11,701 nt of DNA from Gammaproteobacteria bacterium (GTDB lineage Bacteria; Pseudomonadota; Gammaproteobacteria; Thiohalospirales; Thiohalospiraceae), in contig DRMK01000324.1 of the NCBI GenBank assembly GCA_011322575.1, positions 1 to 11,701 on the forward strand. Direction: 5' to 3'. The notes under the pieces were generated by a model that was not told the origin of the DNA, ran no database searches, and saw only the letters and a program-made list of their open reading frames with translations. A program made the position numbers and the translations under genes. This document shows positions 1 through 7,429 of the stretch, in pieces (position 1 is the stretch's first letter; every line of letters begins with the position of its first letter).

Positions 1-912
1 GCTGGAGGAATCGATGCGCTCCAGCTCACGAACACCGATCTCCACCTTGACGGCATCCACTTCGTTGGCAACGGATTCGTCCGACAACAGATTGCCCGCA
101 GCCGACTGCAGTTGCTCGTTGGTTCCATAGTCCACATCGTCGCCGGACTTGAGGCGGGTAACATCGCTGATATAGTTGCCGGATGCATCCTTGGGAGCAT
201 CCACGATCATGGATGGTATCTGTACGGCACCGCTGCGGACCAGATTGATCACCGCCTGTTTCACCGATTTGACTATGTCATTTACCACCTCCGGATCTAT
301 ATTCTTGCCTTCCGTGGCGGTCAGGATGGCGTTGATGATGGTATCCACCACTACAGTAGATTCCGGAGATATTTCACCACCCTCGGCAGAAGGAGCACCC
401 TCGGGAACCTCGACATTCACTTTCATCTCCAGCGCCCTGTTACCCTCCAGCAGGCGCAGGTACTTGACCACATACTGTTTTCCGTCTGCCACGTTGGGGC
501 AGCTGTACCTCGGGTTGCCATTGTCGTCAGACTGTTTGTCGAACGAACAGTCGATCCCGGTATCCTGGAGCTCTCCGTTCGAACCAACAACATATAGCTT
601 GACTATGGCATTGCTGGTCGCATCGAGAGCACGCACATTGGCAGCGGACATCTGCTTGAACTGGGCGGTAGCCCCGTTTACCGCATTCGCATCGGATCCG
701 CTCAGTGAGGACAGGGAGATGGCCCCGGAGATCGAAGAGGTTCCGACAAAGGGGTTTTCATCCCCGGAGTTGCCATTTTCCGCATTACCACTCCCCGGGG
801 CCCCGGGGTTACTGGTATCGAGTTGATTCAGGGAAGAGCTGTCACCGCAGCCACTTATCAGCAGCGAAGACGATACAAGCGCGGCCAGCATTTTCAGTTT
901 TGTGTTTTTCAA
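1..912 (-). CDS. Unrecognised lipoprotein, N-terminal 304 residues (3' end beyond the left edge)
   Basis: The minus-strand frame is open from a TTG start at 912 to the window edge. TTG is preferred because a GAGGAG ribosome site lies 7 bases upstream and because it gives a charged N-region (KNTKLK) before the hydrophobic stretch. The in-frame ATG at 891 would lack both. The lipobox is ISGC, with the lipidated Cys at residue 22 and Gly after it. A Gly/Asn/Ser-rich linker follows (about 23-52). Next comes a probably beta-rich section (about 55-165) with strands such as AIVKLYVVG and a Cys pair near residues 113 and 127. Then comes a helical section (about 175-235). The mature protein is predicted to be an outer-membrane or periplasmic lipoprotein. 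I do not recognise the family. The beta section resembles carboxypeptidase-regulatory/transthyretin-like domains in texture only. It is not in an operon with the DUF123 gene: 258 bases separate them. Confidence 0.8.
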   Translation of the reverse strand, partial: MKNTKLKMLAALVSSSLLISGCGDSSSLNQLDTSNPGAPGSGNAENGNSGDENPFVGTSSISGAISLSSLSGSDANAVNGATAQFKQMSAANVRALDATSNAIVKLYVVGSNGELQDTGIDCSFDKQSDDNGNPRYSCPNVADGKQYVVKYLRLLEGNRALEMKVNVEVPEGAPSAEGGEISPESTVVVDTIINAILTATEGKNIDPEVVNDIVKSVKQAVINLVRSGAVQIPSMIVDAPKDASGNYISDVTRLKSGDDVDYGTNEQLQSAAGNLLSDESVANEVDAVKVEIGVRELERIDSSS

Positions 913-1170
913 TTTTGTTCTCCTCTTCAGGGTTACGGGGTGCCAGTGGCATGGATTCTTCCCGCAACATCGGCCCGCCGGAGGGGTATCTTTACACTCT
1001 TTTTGCAAAAAATATCGTAGACTGAATCCAATGTGCGGTGTTTGAAATCGCAACGGTTGAATTTTATTGGAAAAATGTTCCGCTGAGGACGAAAGCGGTA
1101 TGCCTTGGAGCCATGCCTGGGTGTTTCATTACGACCCGAATGGGGCGCCGGTATGCGCCAATGAGAAGGG
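913..1170. other. Intergenic gap between DUF123 gene and lipoprotein gene
   Basis: These 258 bases hold the 5' signals of the minus-strand lipoprotein gene (ribosome site at about 920-925, candidate promoter at 967-994) and an AT-rich patch around 1000-1080. The right part is GC-rich and reads as a plausible codon series on the plus strand, but has no ribosome site and runs into the antisense of the DUF123 gene. A short GC hairpin (GGCGC/GCGCC, 1144-1159) has no T tract, so no terminator for the upstream operon is evident. Confidence 0.5.
967..994 (-). promoter_or_regulatory. Possible sigma-28 (FliA)-type promoter for the lipoprotein gene
   Basis: On the minus strand TAAAGATA (994-987) is followed after 12 bases by GCCGATGT (974-967). 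The FliA consensus is TAAAGTTT, 11 bases, GCCGATAA, so each half matches 6 of 8 and the spacer is one base too long. A start of transcription near 960 would leave a leader of about 48 bases to the TTG at 912. I saw no good sigma-70 pair in the same gap. The wrong spacing keeps confidence low. Confidence 0.3.
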
Positions 1171-1545
1171 CTATGCTGGATCGATGAGTTTGAGGTGCGA
1201 TATGCAGCCGTTGCGGCAGTCCGATGCGCCGAAACCGGGAACGGGGATCTCTCCGGCGACGGCCTGGTTCAATTTACATTCGGGAGTCGTCGAGCGCGTG
1301 ACGCTCACCACCGAAGCTGCGGAGTGGCGCAGCAGGTAGTCGATGTGCCAACGCAGCTTTTTGTTCTTGCTGCAGTGGCGGCGAATGCGCGCCTCCATGT
1401 TGCGCCTGGCGCTGCCGGTGTACAGATACTTCCCGGCGGGGAAGTGGCAGTTTCCCAATGCCCCCACCGGAATGGTTATGCTGCGGGAGAGATGGATGTG
1501 GAGCTGGTAGGTACAGGGGGATTCAAGGGCTGGCAAGCTGGCCAT
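1171..1545 (-). CDS. DUF123 (GIY-YIG-like) domain protein
   Basis: This 124-residue single-domain protein matches my recollection of the DUF123 family (Pfam PF01986), a GIY-YIG-like nuclease fold of unproven function. Visible family signatures are YLYTGSA (41-46 region, the YIG-type strand), EARIRRH (51-57), KLRWHIDYLL (63-72), EC (89-90), VPGFGASDC (102-110) and CISHL (114-118). The Cys residues 90, 110 and 114 with His117 are in the conserved block and could bind metal (inference). The frame is open back to an ATG at 1593, but that start would lie 70 bases inside lolD and add non-family residues. I chose the ATG at 1545. A TTG at 1536 with GAGG 9 bases upstream is an equally good start. Either way the gene overlaps the lolD stop (1525-1523), so translation is probably coupled to the lol operon. 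Confidence 0.8.
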   Translation of the reverse strand: MASLPALESPCTYQLHIHLSRSITIPVGALGNCHFPAGKYLYTGSARRNMEARIRRHCSKNKKLRWHIDYLLRHSAASVVSVTRSTTPECKLNQAVAGEIPVPGFGASDCRNGCISHLKLIDPA

Positions 1546-2200
1546 CCTCGAGTGCCAGTACCCTGTCCATCTGCCGCGCCAGCTGCATGTCATGGGTGAC
1601 TACCACGAGGCTGGTGCCCAGTTCCCGGTTCAGCTCCACCATCAGCTCGTAGACCTGGCCCGCGGTGCGGTTGTCCAGGTTGCCGGTGGGCTCGTCCGCC
1701 AGGATACATTGGGGATTGGTCACCAGTGCGCGGGCGACGGCGGCGCGCTGACGTTCCCCGCCGGACAGCTCGCCGGGGCGATGGCGCAGCCGCTCCTGCA
1801 GTCCCACCCGCGCCAGCATCTCCGCGGCCCGTTTGCTGGCCTCGGTGGTGGATAGCCCCCGGATCAGCAGAGGCATGGCGACATTCTCCAGCGCACTGAA
1901 CTCCGGCAGCAAGTGGTGAAACTGATAGACGAAACCCAGGGCCCGGTTGCGCAGCCGTCCCCGGCGGGTATCGCTGAGGCTGGACATCTCCTCGCCGTCG
2001 ATCCAGATCTCGCCGCTGGTAGGGTTGTCCAGGCCGCCCAGAAGGTGCAGCAGGGTGCTTTTGCCGGAGCCAGAGGCGCCGATTATGGCGATCCGCTCCC
2101 CCTTCTCCACGGCAAAATTCACGTTTCGCAATACCTCCACCGTCAATCCCCCCTCGTGGAAGGTACGGGAGAGGTCGCGGCACTCCAGAACGTTACTCAT
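1523..2200 (-). CDS. lolD: Lipoprotein-releasing system ATP-binding protein LolD
   Basis: LolD is the cytoplasmic ATPase of the LolCDE exporter, which extracts mature lipoproteins from the inner membrane and hands them to the chaperone LolA. The 225-residue length is normal. All ABC motifs are intact: Walker A GASGSGKST (41-49), Q-loop Gln93 in VYQFHHLLPEFSALENVAMP (91-110, typical of the LolD/MacB branch), signature LSGGERQR (145-152), Walker B ILADE (166-170) with catalytic Glu170, and switch His203. The start ATG overlaps the stop of the upstream permease gene (shared ATGAGTAA, 8 bases), indicating translational coupling. The 3' end overlaps the DUF123 gene. MacB- and FtsE-type ATPases are the alternatives, but the partner permease decides for LolD. 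Confidence 0.95.
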   Translation of the reverse strand: MSNVLECRDLSRTFHEGGLTVEVLRNVNFAVEKGERIAIIGASGSGKSTLLHLLGGLDNPTSGEIWIDGEEMSSLSDTRRGRLRNRALGFVYQFHHLLPEFSALENVAMPLLIRGLSTTEASKRAAEMLARVGLQERLRHRPGELSGGERQRAAVARALVTNPQCILADEPTGNLDNRTAGQVYELMVELNRELGTSLVVVTHDMQLARQMDRVLALEDGQLASP

Positions 2201-3440
2201 AGCGCAACGCCTCCGCCGGCTGCACCCGGGACGCGCGCCAGGCGGGGTAGATGGTTGCCAGCATACTGAGCGCGAAGGCCAGGGTGGCTATGGTGATCAC
2301 CTCGCTCCAGCGCAGCTCGGAGGGCAGCTCACTGATGTAATAGACGCTGGCGGGCAGAAAGTGGATCCCGAAGGTGCTCTCGATGGCCGGCACTATGGTG
2401 TCGATGTTCAATGCCAGGGAGACTCCGCCGAAAATTCCCAGCATGGTACCCACCATGCCGATCACCACCCCCTGCACCACGAAGATCCCCATGATGCTGG
2501 AAGGAGAGGCTCCCAGAGTACGCAGGATGGCGATGTCCCCCTGCTTGTCCGTAACCACCATCACCAGGGTGGAGATGATGTTGAATGCCGCCACCGCCAC
2601 GATCAGCAGCAGGATGATGAACATGGCGGTCTTCTCTATCTTGAGGGCGCGGAAATAGTTGGTATGGCTGCGGGTCCAGTCGTTGACCCAGTACCATTCG
2701 CCAAGCAGATCGGCCAGTTCCGCCGCCACCTGCGGCGCCAGGAACATGTCGTCCAGCTTGAGGCGCACTCCGCTGACGCTGTCGTCGAAGCGGTAGAGTT
2801 TTGCCGCATCGCGGATGTGGATCAGTACCAGTCCGCTATCATACTGGAACATTCCCACCTCGAACACTCCGGCCACCGTGAAGCGTTTCAGTCGCGGCAG
2901 GATTCCGGCCGGGCTGACGTTGGCGCTCGGGGTGATCAGGGTAACCTTGTCTCCCACCCCAACCCCAAGGGTCTTGGCCAGCTCGCTGCCCAGGATGATG
3001 TTGAAGCTGCCGGGCTGCAGCGCCTCCAGGGTGCCCGCCACCATCTTGCTCCCTACCACCGATACCTGTGGTTCCTGGGAGGGCAGCAGACCGCGTACCA
3101 TGGTGCCCTGCACCCGGTCTCCCAGGGCCACCATACCTTCCGCGTGGATATAGGGGGCTCCGCCCAGAACGTGGGGAAAGCCACGCGTCTTCTCCAGCAC
3201 CTCGGGCCAGTCCTGCAGCCGGCCATCCAGTCCGCTTATGGTGACATGGGCCGCCATGCCCAGAATGCGCTCCCTCACCTCGTTCTGAAAGCCGTTCATC
3301 ACCGACAGCACCGTGATCAGGGCTGTTACCCCGAGTGCAATGCCCAGCATGGAGATCAGGGATATGAAGGAGATGAAATGGTTGCGGCGCTTGGCGCGCG
3401 TGTAGCGCAGGCCGATATAGAGTTCCAGGGGTTTGAACAT
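2193..3440 (-). CDS. Lipoprotein-releasing permease, LolC/LolE family (LolF-like hybrid)
   Basis: This is the membrane subunit of the Lol exporter, 415 residues from the ATG at 3440 (a TTG at 3449 is in frame; neither has a clear ribosome site). The N-terminus MFKPLELYIGLRYTRAKRRN is typical of the family. Membrane segments lie at about 24-46, 272-297, 317-345 and 379-400, with a large periplasmic domain between the first two. The loop PSANVSPAGILP (171-182) matches the place and composition of the LolC 'hook' that binds LolA. Meanwhile FNIISTLVMVVTDKQGDIAI (286-305) and the LPSELRW block (372-378) look like LolE, and the end AEALRYE looks like LolC. A mix of features and only one permease gene in view suggests the LolF type, which works with LolD as a homodimer. 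A second permease elsewhere in the genome cannot be excluded. It is first in the operon with lolD and the DUF123 gene. Confidence 0.92.
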   Translation of the reverse strand: MFKPLELYIGLRYTRAKRRNHFISFISLISMLGIALGVTALITVLSVMNGFQNEVRERILGMAAHVTISGLDGRLQDWPEVLEKTRGFPHVLGGAPYIHAEGMVALGDRVQGTMVRGLLPSQEPQVSVVGSKMVAGTLEALQPGSFNIILGSELAKTLGVGVGDKVTLITPSANVSPAGILPRLKRFTVAGVFEVGMFQYDSGLVLIHIRDAAKLYRFDDSVSGVRLKLDDMFLAPQVAAELADLLGEWYWVNDWTRSHTNYFRALKIEKTAMFIILLLIVAVAAFNIISTLVMVVTDKQGDIAILRTLGASPSSIMGIFVVQGVVIGMVGTMLGIFGGVSLALNIDTIVPAIESTFGIHFLPASVYYISELPSELRWSEVITIATLAFALSMLATIYPAWRASRVQPAEALRYE

Positions 3441-3564
3441 AGGCCGCAATTAAACCATATTTTGATGCTGCTACGGTAATTTGCCCGGCTGTTTTGTGAA
3501 TCCGTCTGCAGTAAGGAAACCGATGTCCGTGTATTGTCAATCGATGGAACGGGAATCTGTAAAG

Positions 3565-5334
3565 ATGAGCAGGCGGGGATTACGGTACCGACGCATCACG
3601 GGGATCGGAGCATGGGGTGCAGTTCTGCTTCTGTGGTTGGCGGGCTGCAGTTCCGCATCGGATGATGGCGCGGGTATTGTCATAACCGGCGGCAGCTCCA
3701 CCGGCGGAGCGCGAAACCCGGTATGCGGCGCCCGGCGGAGCGGGGAGGAGGTGGCCGCACCGCGACTGCTGATGAATCTGCCCGGCCAGACCAGCTGGTA
3801 CGCTTCACCGCTGGTCGCCGATCTGGACGGCGATGGCAGCAACGAGCTTATAGCCGCCTACTACTCCCTCTATGTATATGACAGTAGCGGAATGCTGCTG
3901 GATCGGGCGGATGGCGGGCAGGGGCGGATCTATGCTCCTCATGTGGTTGCCGATCTGGAGGGGGATGGGGTGGTCGAGATAGTCTACGGCAACCGGCATG
4001 AGGTGTATGCCTACGAGTGGCGCGACGGCGGCCTGCAGCTCAAGAGCGGTTGGCCGGCCGATACCACCAGCGCCGGACGACGCCCCGAGGTGCGCGGCCT
4101 CGCCGCGGCCGATCTGGATGGTGATGGCACCATCGAGGTGGTGGCCACCACCACCCAGACCGCACCCACTGATCAGGGCGGTGCCCAGGTGTTTGTCCTG
4201 TCTGCGGATGGCTCGACCTATCAGCCCGCCGGCGCAGGTTTTCCCGCCTGGCCGCGCTACAACAACCGTTCCGGTCCGGGTGGTGATGCGGATCGCAACG
4301 GTGCCGGTCACCAGGGTTACGGTGCCTACGGACTGAACGTCGCGCTGGGAGACATAGATGACGATCCCCAGCTGGAGATTATCGTTACCTACGACAACCA
4401 CCATATCCAGGCTTTCAATCACGATGGTGTGGCAATCGACGCCTCCCCCTGGTTCCGTAACCGGGAGAACGCCTACCGGGGCAACCGGATGACCTGGGGA
4501 CAGTTCATCCGCTGGGCGGATCCGCAGGTGGAGGAGAACCACTACAATCTCCACAAGGGCGACTGGCCACATCCGCGCAGCCAGGAGTGGCTGCAGTGGA
4601 CCGCGTCACCGCCCAACATCGTGGATCTCGACGGCGATGGCAGGAACGAGGTGCTGGGGGTGCCGAACGTAGAGAAGAACGAGCCCTACCAGACCCAGGC
4701 CTACGCTATCATGGTGCTGGAGGGCAACTACGGGGACGGCGGCCGCTCGGCGATGCGTAAACCGGGCTGGGAGAGGCTGCCCAGGGGAGGGCGGCCCATC
4801 GAGGTGGAGGGGTGGTACCCTCCCAAGGGAATCCCGGCCGCTACCACGGTCAACATCCAGGGTGATGACTCACCGGAGATTGTGGTGTCGTTGAACGACG
4901 GTTTCATCCACGCCTACAGCGCCGCTGGCAAGGAGATCTGGCGCTTCAACTTTGCTCACGGAAAGCCGGTCATGTATGCATCCGAGGTCACCGTGGCCGA
5001 TCTGAACCAGGACGGTTCCCCGGAGCTGCTGTTCACCACCTATGGCGCGCCAGAGGTGCGGGACTCCGGTTACCTGGTGATCCTGGCCGCGGATGGCGCG
5101 CTGCTGCATGATATTCCCCTTCCCAATCCGGGATACAACGGAAACGGGAACGGGGCCCCCGCCGCACCGGCGGTTGGTGATCTCGATGGGGATGGCGCTC
5201 TGGAGATCTTCGTGCAGACATTCGAGCACGGTATGGATATCTTCACCGTGCCGGGGTCGGCCGCCAACTGCCTGCTCTGGACCACGGCGCGCGGCGGGCC
5301 GCTGCGTATGGGGCAGACCAACGGCCAATATTAA
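3565..5334 (+). CDS. FG-GAP/VCBS-repeat beta-propeller lipoprotein
   Basis: This 589-residue predicted lipoprotein has a charged N-region (MSRRGLRYRR), a hydrophobic core (GAWGAVLLLWLAGC) and lipobox LAGC with Cys28. Ser at +2 favours the outer membrane under the E. coli rule. The mature part carries seven DxDxDG-type calcium loops, starting near residues 86, 130, 183, 263, 354, 479 and 539, plus a degenerate one near 430. Each is followed by a hydrophobic strand, the FG-GAP/VCBS pattern of a beta propeller. Only two cysteines remain after the lipid Cys, at 54 and 569, and could clasp the two ends. The function is unknown; surface binding or adhesion is a guess from the fold. I chose the ATG at 3565 because it gives a normal 27-residue signal peptide. 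The in-frame ATG at 3523 has a better ribosome site (AAGG) but a long N-region. The gene stands alone, divergent from the lol operon. Confidence 0.88.
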   Translation: MSRRGLRYRRITGIGAWGAVLLLWLAGCSSASDDGAGIVITGGSSTGGARNPVCGARRSGEEVAAPRLLMNLPGQTSWYASPLVADLDGDGSNELIAAYYSLYVYDSSGMLLDRADGGQGRIYAPHVVADLEGDGVVEIVYGNRHEVYAYEWRDGGLQLKSGWPADTTSAGRRPEVRGLAAADLDGDGTIEVVATTTQTAPTDQGGAQVFVLSADGSTYQPAGAGFPAWPRYNNRSGPGGDADRNGAGHQGYGAYGLNVALGDIDDDPQLEIIVTYDNHHIQAFNHDGVAIDASPWFRNRENAYRGNRMTWGQFIRWADPQVEENHYNLHKGDWPHPRSQEWLQWTASPPNIVDLDGDGRNEVLGVPNVEKNEPYQTQAYAIMVLEGNYGDGGRSAMRKPGWERLPRGGRPIEVEGWYPPKGIPAATTVNIQGDDSPEIVVSLNDGFIHAYSAAGKEIWRFNFAHGKPVMYASEVTVADLNQDGSPELLFTTYGAPEVRDSGYLVILAADGALLHDIPLPNPGYNGNGNGAPAAPAVGDLDGDGALEIFVQTFEHGMDIFTVPGSAANCLLWTTARGGPLRMGQTNGQY

Positions 5335-5383
5335 CTTTTGAGTAACCATTCAGCTCACCCCTGAAATCCGCCATTTCTGCATT

Positions 5384-5421
5384 GAAAAATGGTCATTTAC
5401 CCTCGTAAACTCCCATTTTTC
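5384..5421. terminator. Nested hairpin, probable bidirectional terminator
   Basis: This AT-rich nested stem lies in the 105-base gap between two convergent genes. The outer arms GAAAAATGG (5384-5392) and CCATTTTTC (5413-5421) pair perfectly over 9 bp. The inner arms TTTAC (5396-5400) and GTAAA (5405-5409) pair over 5 bp around a CCTC loop. Both strands end the stem in a run of five T, so it could stop transcripts of the propeller gene and of aguB. A second small hairpin, CCTTGAA/TTCAAGG (5423-5445), overlaps the aguB stop codon. Confidence 0.7.
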
Positions 5422-5439
5422 GCCTTGAACTGACGAATT

Positions 5440-6336
5440 TCAAGGGCGATCAGGGTGGCTACCGTCCCGGTAGCGCTGCAGCAGATCCTGATAGGCGTCG
5501 ATGCGCCGGTCACGCAGGAACGGCCAGATGCGCCGTACCTGCTCGCAGCGGCCGGGATCGATCCGGGCGATCAGTACCTCCTCCCTGTCGCTGCTCCCCT
5601 GAACCAGCATCTCCCCCTGCGGGCCGCAGGCAAAGCTGCTGCCCCAGAACCGGATCCCGCCGCTCTCGCCCTCCGGATCCGGCTCGAATCCGATCCGGTT
5701 GCAGGCCAGCAGAGGAATTCCGTTACTGATGGCGTGGCTGCGCTGCACCGTGATCCAGGCATCCAGCTGGCGCTGCTGTTCGGCGCTGTGGTCGGCGGGA
5801 TCCCAGCCGATGGCGGTGGGGTAGAGCAGCAGTTCGGCACCGGCCAGGGCCATCATGCGGGCGGCCTCCGGAAACCACTGATCCCAGCAGATCAGCACCC
5901 CGAGCCGGCCCAGGGAGGTTTCGACGGGGAGGAATCCCTGATCCCCCGGTGTGAAGTAGAACTTCTCGTAGTAGCCGGGATCGTCAGGGACGTGCATCTT
6001 GCGGTAGCAGCCGGCGATGGTCCCGTCACGCTCCAGCACCACTGCGGTATTGTGATAGAGGCCGGCCGCGCGCCGTTCGAACAGGGAGGCCACGATCACC
6101 AGACCCAGCTCCGCCGCCAGGGCGCCCAGCCGCTCCGTGGTGGGGCCCGGGATGGATTCGGCCAGGTCGAAGTTGGCGGGATCCTCTCTCTGGCAGAAGT
6201 AGCGGCTGCCGTGCAGCTCGCAGAGCAGGACCAGCTCGGCGCCTTCTCGTGCCGCTTCGCGGATGGCCGCTACAGTGGCTGCCAGATTGGCGCTGCCATC
6301 CTCTTGGCACTGCTGCTGTATCATCCCGACTTTCAT
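5440..6336 (-). CDS. aguB: N-carbamoylputrescine amidase
   Basis: This is a 298-residue nitrilase-superfamily enzyme that hydrolyses N-carbamoylputrescine to putrescine, CO2 and ammonia in the cytoplasm, the second step of the agmatine route. The catalytic triad is complete: Glu40 in LCELHGSRYFCQ, Lys113 in YRKMHVPDDPGYYEKFYF, and Cys150 in ICWDQWFPEAARMMAL. These blocks and TAIGWDP (174-180) are characteristic of AguB among nitrilases. The start ATG overlaps the aguA stop in a 4-base ATGA, so the two are translated as a pair and the neighbour confirms the substrate. Length is normal. The gene ends just before the convergent terminator hairpin. Confidence 0.95.
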   Translation of the reverse strand: MKVGMIQQQCQEDGSANLAATVAAIREAAREGAELVLLCELHGSRYFCQREDPANFDLAESIPGPTTERLGALAAELGLVIVASLFERRAAGLYHNTAVVLERDGTIAGCYRKMHVPDDPGYYEKFYFTPGDQGFLPVETSLGRLGVLICWDQWFPEAARMMALAGAELLLYPTAIGWDPADHSAEQQRQLDAWITVQRSHAISNGIPLLACNRIGFEPDPEGESGGIRFWGSSFACGPQGEMLVQGSSDREEVLIARIDPGRCEQVRRIWPFLRDRRIDAYQDLLQRYRDGSHPDRP

Positions 6337-7385
6337 GGCGAGTCCCGAAGTTTATCATCCGCCGGGATCTGCATGGTGGCGCAGTGCAGACTGCCGTACT
6401 GCCGGATCAGGGGCAGGCAGTCGATCCCGATGATCTGTCGATCCGGAAAGCAGTCCGCCAGTACGGCCAGCGCCTGCTCGTCCCGGGGTGTGCCATACAG
6501 TGGTACCAGCACAGCGCCGTTGATGATCAGGAAGTTGGCGTAGGTGGCGGGCAGCCGCTCTCCGGAGGAGCCGTGTTGCGGTTCGGGCCAGGGCAGGGGA
6601 ACCAGGGTGTAGGGCCTGCCGTCGGCATCGCGCAGGCAGCGCAGCTCCGCCTCCATCTCCTTCAGCTCGTGGAAATGCTCGTCGTGCGGATCGTCGCACG
6701 AGACGTAGGCGATGGTGGTGGGGTTGCAGAACCGCGCCAGGGTGTCGATATGGCTGTCGGTGTCGTCACCGGCCAGATGGCCGTTTTCCAGCCACATGGT
6801 GCGCTCGATGCCGAACAGCTCAGCGAACAGTGCCTCCAGAGCCTGGCAGCCCAGATCCGGATTGCGCAGCGGTGAGAGCAGGCAACGGGTAGTGGTGAGC
6901 AGCCCGCCGCGCCCGTCCACCTCTATGGCGCCTCCCTCCAGTACCAGATCCACCCTCTCCAGCGGGATCTCGCCAAAGGCGCCCTGCCGGTGCAGGGTTC
7001 GGGTCAGTCGGTCGTCCATCCGGGAGGGGTATCTGCCACCCCAGCCGTTGAAGGTGAAATCCAGCAGCCGGAGGTGGTTTTTTCCATCCAGCACCGTGAG
7101 CGGTCCATGGTCGCGGCTCCAGCTGTCGTTGGACGGGGCGCAGTACAGGGAGACGCGGTCCCGCCTTGCGTCCGCTGCCGCCAGCAGGGATTCGATATGG
7201 CGGCGGTGGCGCTCGTCACGGGCGGCGACGATCACCTCCTCAAAACGGCCGATTTGGACAGCCAGTTCCACGTAAACATTCTCCACCTCCGGAAGCCGCG
7301 GCCCCCAGTCGCCACCCGCGTGGGGCCAGGTAAGCAGCACGCCGCGCTGGCGCGCCCACTCTGGAGGTAGCCGGTATGGTTTCAT
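6333..7385 (-). CDS. aguA: Agmatine deiminase
   Basis: This 350-residue protein belongs to the agmatine deiminase / bacterial peptidylarginine deiminase family (PF04371), which converts agmatine to N-carbamoylputrescine and ammonia. Family residues seen are the N-terminal WPH block (20-22), NDSWSRDHGP (86-95) with Asp92, LDFTFNGWGG (108-117), LEGGAIEVDG (149-158), GDDTDSHIDTLARF (206-219) with His212, and the nucleophile Cys335 in GSLHCATMQIP. The immediate downstream overlap with aguB makes agmatine the likely substrate rather than a protein arginine. The ATG start has only a weak upstream purine stretch. A perfect TATAAT box lies about 45 bases upstream on the same strand. Length is normal for the family. 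Confidence 0.93.
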   Translation of the reverse strand: MKPYRLPPEWARQRGVLLTWPHAGGDWGPRLPEVENVYVELAVQIGRFEEVIVAARDERHRRHIESLLAAADARRDRVSLYCAPSNDSWSRDHGPLTVLDGKNHLRLLDFTFNGWGGRYPSRMDDRLTRTLHRQGAFGEIPLERVDLVLEGGAIEVDGRGGLLTTTRCLLSPLRNPDLGCQALEALFAELFGIERTMWLENGHLAGDDTDSHIDTLARFCNPTTIAYVSCDDPHDEHFHELKEMEAELRCLRDADGRPYTLVPLPWPEPQHGSSGERLPATYANFLIINGAVLVPLYGTPRDEQALAVLADCFPDRQIIGIDCLPLIRQYGSLHCATMQIPADDKLRDSP

Positions 7386-7429
7386 CGGGGATTCTGTGGA
7401 ACCTGTATAGCCAGAGGGAAGCAGGGCGT

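Noticed and set aside
176..826. Open plus-strand frames of 216 and 161 codons over the left end
   Set aside because: They lie antisense to the lipoprotein gene, which has a ribosome site, signal peptide and lipobox. The plus-strand translations look like no protein.
1144..1159. GGCGC/GCGCC hairpin after the DUF123 gene
   Set aside because: It is only 5 bp with no T tract on either strand, so it is not called as a terminator.
1067..1339. 90-codon plus-strand frame starting with TTG
   Set aside because: The first 35 codons look protein-like, but there is no ribosome site and the rest is antisense to the DUF123 gene. It could be a gene remnant; not supportable.
1947..3479. 510-codon plus-strand frame
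   Set aside because: It is antisense to the lolC/E and lolD genes, rich in His, Gln and Gly, and has no recognisable domain; a by-product of GC-rich coding DNA.
3512..3540. Perfect TTGACA on the minus strand upstream of lolC/E (3540-3535)
   Set aside because: No acceptable -10 occurs at 16-18 bases.
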